A stretch of 64,000 nt of DNA from Helicoverpa zea. Taxonomy: Eukaryota > Arthropoda > Insecta > Lepidoptera > Noctuidae. Of this stretch, positions 61,701 through 64,000 are shown in pieces (within the stretch, counting starts at the first letter, position 1; every line of letters starts with the position of its first letter). A program made the translations under genes and the position numbers. Where the stretch lies: contig NC_061455.1 of the NCBI RefSeq assembly GCF_022581195.2, forward strand, positions 11,426,189 through 11,490,188, in the 5' to 3' direction. A model generated the notes under the pieces. That model was not told where the DNA came from. It saw nothing but the letters and a program-made list of their open reading frames with translations, and searched no databases.

Positions 61701-62516
61701 GTAGCAGTTCTTAGCATGGCAGTGACCATTAAAATCTTGGAAACTTGAAGTTAAATTTGGAAGCATACTAATTTTCTCCTCCAGTAAAGATGCAAACCTC
61801 GACCAATCGGGTTTGGACAAGTTGTACTTCAATAGTGGAGGAGAAGTTTTCTCTAAATAAGTTTTATTAAGAAAAGTTATAACAATGGGGTAATGGTCGC
61901 TACCATGCGTAAGGGTAGTACATTGCCAATGAATTGATGCCGCCAACTCTACGGAACAGAATGTGAGATCTACACAACTCTTTTGCTGTCCGGGAAGGGA
62001 TCTACGAGTAGGACTACCATCATTTAGGATGCAAAGGTCAAGGTCATCTAAGATTTCTACCAAACCTTCCCCAAAGGAATCACAGCGATTGGAACCCCAT
62101 CTAAAATGGTGACAGTTAAAATCACCCATGACAAGCACGGGTCCTACAATGTTGTTCAGAATATCTCTAATAGTAGCTAAGAACCTGTGCTGTGGGTGGG
62201 AGATATAGACAGATAAAACTGTGATACCTTCTACTCTACCTGCGACTATATTCATATCACCATCCAGAGCAGAAAGTGCCAAGGTCGACAGTGGAACACG
62301 ATTATTAACGAGGAGAGCCGACCCTCCATAGCCATCAGATCTGTCACATCTGAGAACATTAAAATGTGGTATATTAAAACTGAGACTCGGGGTGAGCCAA
62401 GTCTCAGCAATTGAGCAAGCCAAAGGCTTGAATTTATTAAGAAGGAATATGAGGTCGTGTTTCTTATGCCACACGCTCCTCACATTCCATTGCAGGAATA
62501 TTTGACGGGACGCCAT
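58782..62516 (-). CDS. LINE ORF2: endonuclease, reverse transcriptase, RNase H
   Basis: 1244 residues. An APE-type endonuclease occupies ~1-230 (QWNVRS, AETWL, GDFNCHHF ~127, HGSDHYP ~205). Reverse transcriptase follows, with FGFRKG (~537), the PQGSVLSP box and catalytic YADD (~662). RNase H has FFTDAS (~959), FTGECVALLEA, FTDSL and IPSHCGIKGNECAD (~1068). A C-terminal CECGL...DHIFFNC finger (~1185) closes the protein. These enzymes nick the target and copy the element RNA in place. The start codon lies 53 nt inside the end of ORF1 in a different frame, so translation probably depends on re-initiation or internal entry. No inactivating change is visible. Confidence 0.92.
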   Translation of the reverse strand: MASRQIFLQWNVRSVWHKKHDLIFLLNKFKPLACSIAETWLTPSLSFNIPHFNVLRCDRSDGYGGSALLVNNRVPLSTLALSALDGDMNIVAGRVEGITVLSVYISHPQHRFLATIRDILNNIVGPVLVMGDFNCHHFRWGSNRCDSFGEGLVEILDDLDLCILNDGSPTRRSLPGQQKSCVDLTFCSVELAASIHWQCTTLTHGSDHYPIVITFLNKTYLEKTSPPLLKYNLSKPDWSRFASLLEEKISMLPNLTSSFQDFNGHCHAKNCYDGFISAIISSADSIFPLRNCARNKIPSPPWWDQECTSAVKERKEAEKQYNDAMNSDNLIRYRRVLAQSRRLLHKKKRRGWVKFCTSLSPSTPISAVWKSIHRFRRGCSPSISSPITRETAESFFDKIAPAYVPSSSELLLPPVNILNDPLDEPFSLEELDAVLHHVRDTAPGMDGIPYSFAVHFGSDAKQYFLGIINYCYQFGWVPDQWKIQIVIPLLKPGKTADDPNGLRPIALSSVLAKLLEHLIKNRLEWLVESRDLLPSNQFGFRKGLSTMDSVAILVTDIRTAFSKNESAVATFLDISSAYDSVLLPVLRQKLLQLRIPGKMVQCICALLMSRFLMLRVQGEVFEVRQTWKGLPQGSVLSPLLYNLYTADIGSCLNSDCQLLQYADDLVLYVINPSIADAASSLCLSLDSLHTWLLDHGLQLSAPKSSVVIFSRKLLIPQVSVNIQGQGIPIAKKAKFLGVYLDSKLSGIHHINYLIKRCERAISILKALAGVWWGAHPFTMKLVYNALVRSILDYGSHLVIPGNKGALAGLDRIQSQCLRIISGCMKSSPINALQVECAEPPLALRRQYLASRFLSRVIPKSSHPLIPKLRELDTLCHSSKYWEHKELPLFLKAFRFFQNLESPITSHPRLPLFNYSYEVLCFTPKIFYNIGISKNSPSANSAFNAVLGERWTGFQRFFTDASKFNSGYTGAAVYYQNSKIILKFRCPKESSIFTGECVALLEACRFIESHEINFGVIFTDSLSCLQALSQNSFRTKLHCPIVLEIKNSLYSCARQEKVVHLVWIPSHCGIKGNECADALAKDAYTSESADLAHFSLQGHDLLNLPKLSLDTSWQEWWNISSKKKGSSYYAIQPVVKPKPWFSRFKKYPKQVISVLCRIRIGHCCTPVFLRKIRVQDSSLCECGLDEGTLDHIFFNCPNNSSFDLYGRLQKLKIPLPINFRSLLSHSCPELLQLLLMSIHRNNIKL

Positions 62517-63837
62517 TTTTAATTTTTGAAAGGAGATTTACTAGTTGATAGGCAACGTTGGACGGTATTTCAGCATTATTAGTGGATACAATAGTAGTTA
62601 AGAGTTTAATAAGAATTTCTATAATTGATGAAGCATTATTGCCGGTGAATGGATTATTTAGAGCGCAGCCGTCAGGCTGTGAAGGTGCAGGGGAGTTAAT
62701 AATTTGCTGATGAGCAGCTTTATCATAAGAGGGAGATAGAGGGGCATGGGTCTTCGGCTTGAGGAAAACGGTTTTGCGGTATGACTGAGTGGAGGTGGGA
62801 ACTGCTTTTGTAGCATTCGCATAGTTGCGAGAAGCGAGTGGGACAGTCTTGCTGGCCTCAGCATAAGAGAGGGACTTCTCAGCCATAACAGTCTTAATGG
62901 CCTTCTGTCTGCCCAGCTCCGGGCATGATTTGCTATTTGCAAAATGATTCCCCGAGCAAAGCACACAGAATGCCTCCGCCTCAGAAATGCTGCAACCATC
63001 ACCAGGGTGATCATGGCCGCATTTACTGCAGCGGGGTTTAGACCGGCACACTAGTTCCACATGACCAAACCTGCAGCACTTACGGCACTGGATGGTGGGA
63101 TAAACGTATTGTTGGACTGGGAGGGAAGTGTAGCAGCAAAACACCCTTGGCGGTAACACCTGACCGTCAAAGGTAAGGACACATGTTTCTGTGGATTTAA
63201 ATTCGGTCACTCCATCAATTACCACTTTCCTATTTATACGACGAACTTTGAGAATTTCACCGCAACCTGAGGGGACTTGTAGGTATCTTTGGGCTTCCTC
63301 TTCAGTTAAATCAGTAGGAACACCGGTAACAACACCCATGCGGGTTATATTAAACGTAGGGATGGAGGCCACAAAGCTGTTCCTGGGAAGAATGTTATTA
63401 ATAAGGAATGCATTTGCATCCTGAGGGGATTTAAATTCCACAGAAACACGGTTCCTGCCAACTTTTTTAACTCCATCACGGACAATGTTAACTATGCTCT
63501 GTTTTTGGAGAAATATTCCAAAGGTAACCGGATGCAGAGAAGTACCGGCATTAGGCTGGGGTTCCAAACGAGACACGTGGACAATGAACGGTGCCTTATC
63601 TGTAGCAGAGTACCTGCTGCGGCCAACTAAATTCCTTTGTTGTTTCGGTGGTGGGGTTGACACGACAATGTTTGCATCATCTCCGGAGCGTTTCCTGGCA
63701 TTCGAGGCAGATAAGTTCTGGGAATCCGCGATGCTGCAAGCAACATCGGCGAATTGGGATAATGGGTAGTTAGGGGAAAGAGGAGCGTATGCAGAGATGT
63801 CGGGAGGATCGGGATCGGGAGGTTTATTGCGATCCAT
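62464..63837 (-). CDS. LINE ORF1: nucleic-acid-binding gag-like protein
   Basis: 457 residues. A proline-rich N-terminus (DRNKPPDPDPPD) is followed by a gag-like domain (~85-235) and three clustered zinc knuckles: CRKCCRFGHVELVC (~249), CSKCGHDHPGDGC (~274) and CVLCSGNHFANSKSC (~294). A serine/threonine- and proline-rich tail comes after these. Proteins of this type coat the element RNA and carry it to the nucleus. The frame is intact, and its last 53 nt overlap ORF2. The ATG is the first in the frame and follows a pyrimidine- and GT-rich leader. Confidence 0.88.
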   Translation of the reverse strand: MDRNKPPDPDPPDISAYAPLSPNYPLSQFADVACSIADSQNLSASNARKRSGDDANIVVSTPPPKQQRNLVGRSRYSATDKAPFIVHVSRLEPQPNAGTSLHPVTFGIFLQKQSIVNIVRDGVKKVGRNRVSVEFKSPQDANAFLINNILPRNSFVASIPTFNITRMGVVTGVPTDLTEEEAQRYLQVPSGCGEILKVRRINRKVVIDGVTEFKSTETCVLTFDGQVLPPRVFCCYTSLPVQQYVYPTIQCRKCCRFGHVELVCRSKPRCSKCGHDHPGDGCSISEAEAFCVLCSGNHFANSKSCPELGRQKAIKTVMAEKSLSYAEASKTVPLASRNYANATKAVPTSTQSYRKTVFLKPKTHAPLSPSYDKAAHQQIINSPAPSQPDGCALNNPFTGNNASSIIEILIKLLTTIVSTNNAEIPSNVAYQLVNLLSKIKNGVPSNIPAMECEERVA

Positions 63838-64000
63838 CGCTAATTAAAACTAGTTATTTACCGAAACAACAGTACAACACTGGTAACGAACACAAGGACA
63901 ACACACAAACACAACAATAAGTCACAAAAGGTCACTAAAACACTTGAAAAAACTGAAAATTCTAGGCACACGTGCTAACCAATAACAACCTGCGGCAAGA
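63838..64000 (-). other. LINE 5' UTR (may continue beyond the window)
   Basis: On the minus strand this is a G/T-rich leader without an upstream start in frame. Elements of this group use internal promoters here, but no start motif could be fixed. The window ends before the element's 5' border is certain. Confidence 0.5.

Larger units (their letters stand above)
58600..64000 (-). mobile_element. I-type non-LTR retrotransposon (LINE) with two intact ORFs
   Basis: Reading on the minus strand: 5' UTR (window end to 63838), ORF1 (63837-62464), ORF2 (62516-58782) and a 3' UTR. An RNase H domain after the reverse transcriptase places it among RNase H-bearing LINEs such as the I group. Both frames are unbroken, so the copy is young. 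The 3' end (somewhere about 58560-58700) and the 5' end (possibly beyond the window) are not fixed, and no target duplication could be identified. Confidence 0.8.

Overview
The window is intron-rich, AT-rich animal DNA from an insect, most likely a moth. Three complete host genes can be joined exon by exon with GT/AG introns and an unbroken frame, and each is recognisable as an insect or animal protein. The repeats (a 5S-rRNA-headed SINE, hAT and Harbinger-type MITEs, jockey- and I-type LINEs, a BEL/Pao element) are of kinds common in Lepidoptera. The SINE body resembles one I associate with noctuid moths. That placement is an inference from memory.

Layout. 1-20861: gene-poor DNA upstream of bark. 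It holds a ~1.47 kb inverted-repeat element (7275-8740) and a complete, very young BEL/Pao LTR retrotransposon on the minus strand (9119-17734; 1240-bp LTRs differing at one position; 5-bp target duplication CAATC; one intact 1940-residue gag-pol frame). 20862-33930: the complete bark (bark beetle/anakonda) gene, 13 coding exons, 2943 residues, plus strand. 34026-34410: a MITE. 34700-46830: a SLC29-type equilibrative nucleoside transporter, 7 coding exons, 453 residues, plus strand, whose introns and 3' UTR are full of small repeats. 48798-57570: EI24, minus strand, 7 coding exons, 316 residues, convergent with the transporter. Its introns hold a hAT MITE, another inverted-repeat element, a jockey-type LINE fragment and SINE pieces. 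58600-64000: an I-type LINE on the minus strand with two intact overlapping frames; its 5' end may lie beyond the window.

The three host genes act in different processes: tricellular junctions, nucleoside transport, and ER/autophagy membrane biology. Nothing indicates that they work as a unit. I found no clearly new multi-gene system. The points most worth checking are the near-identical LTR pair with an intact ORF, a frame-preserving 30-nt candidate microexon in bark, a mini-gene inside a TIR element in an EI24 intron, hairpin MITEs in the 3' UTRs, two hAT MITEs sharing a GC-rich motif, and a CTCF-like site between the convergent genes.

All exon boundaries were read by eye from splice consensus, frame continuity and recalled family sequence. 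No alignment or RNA evidence was available.
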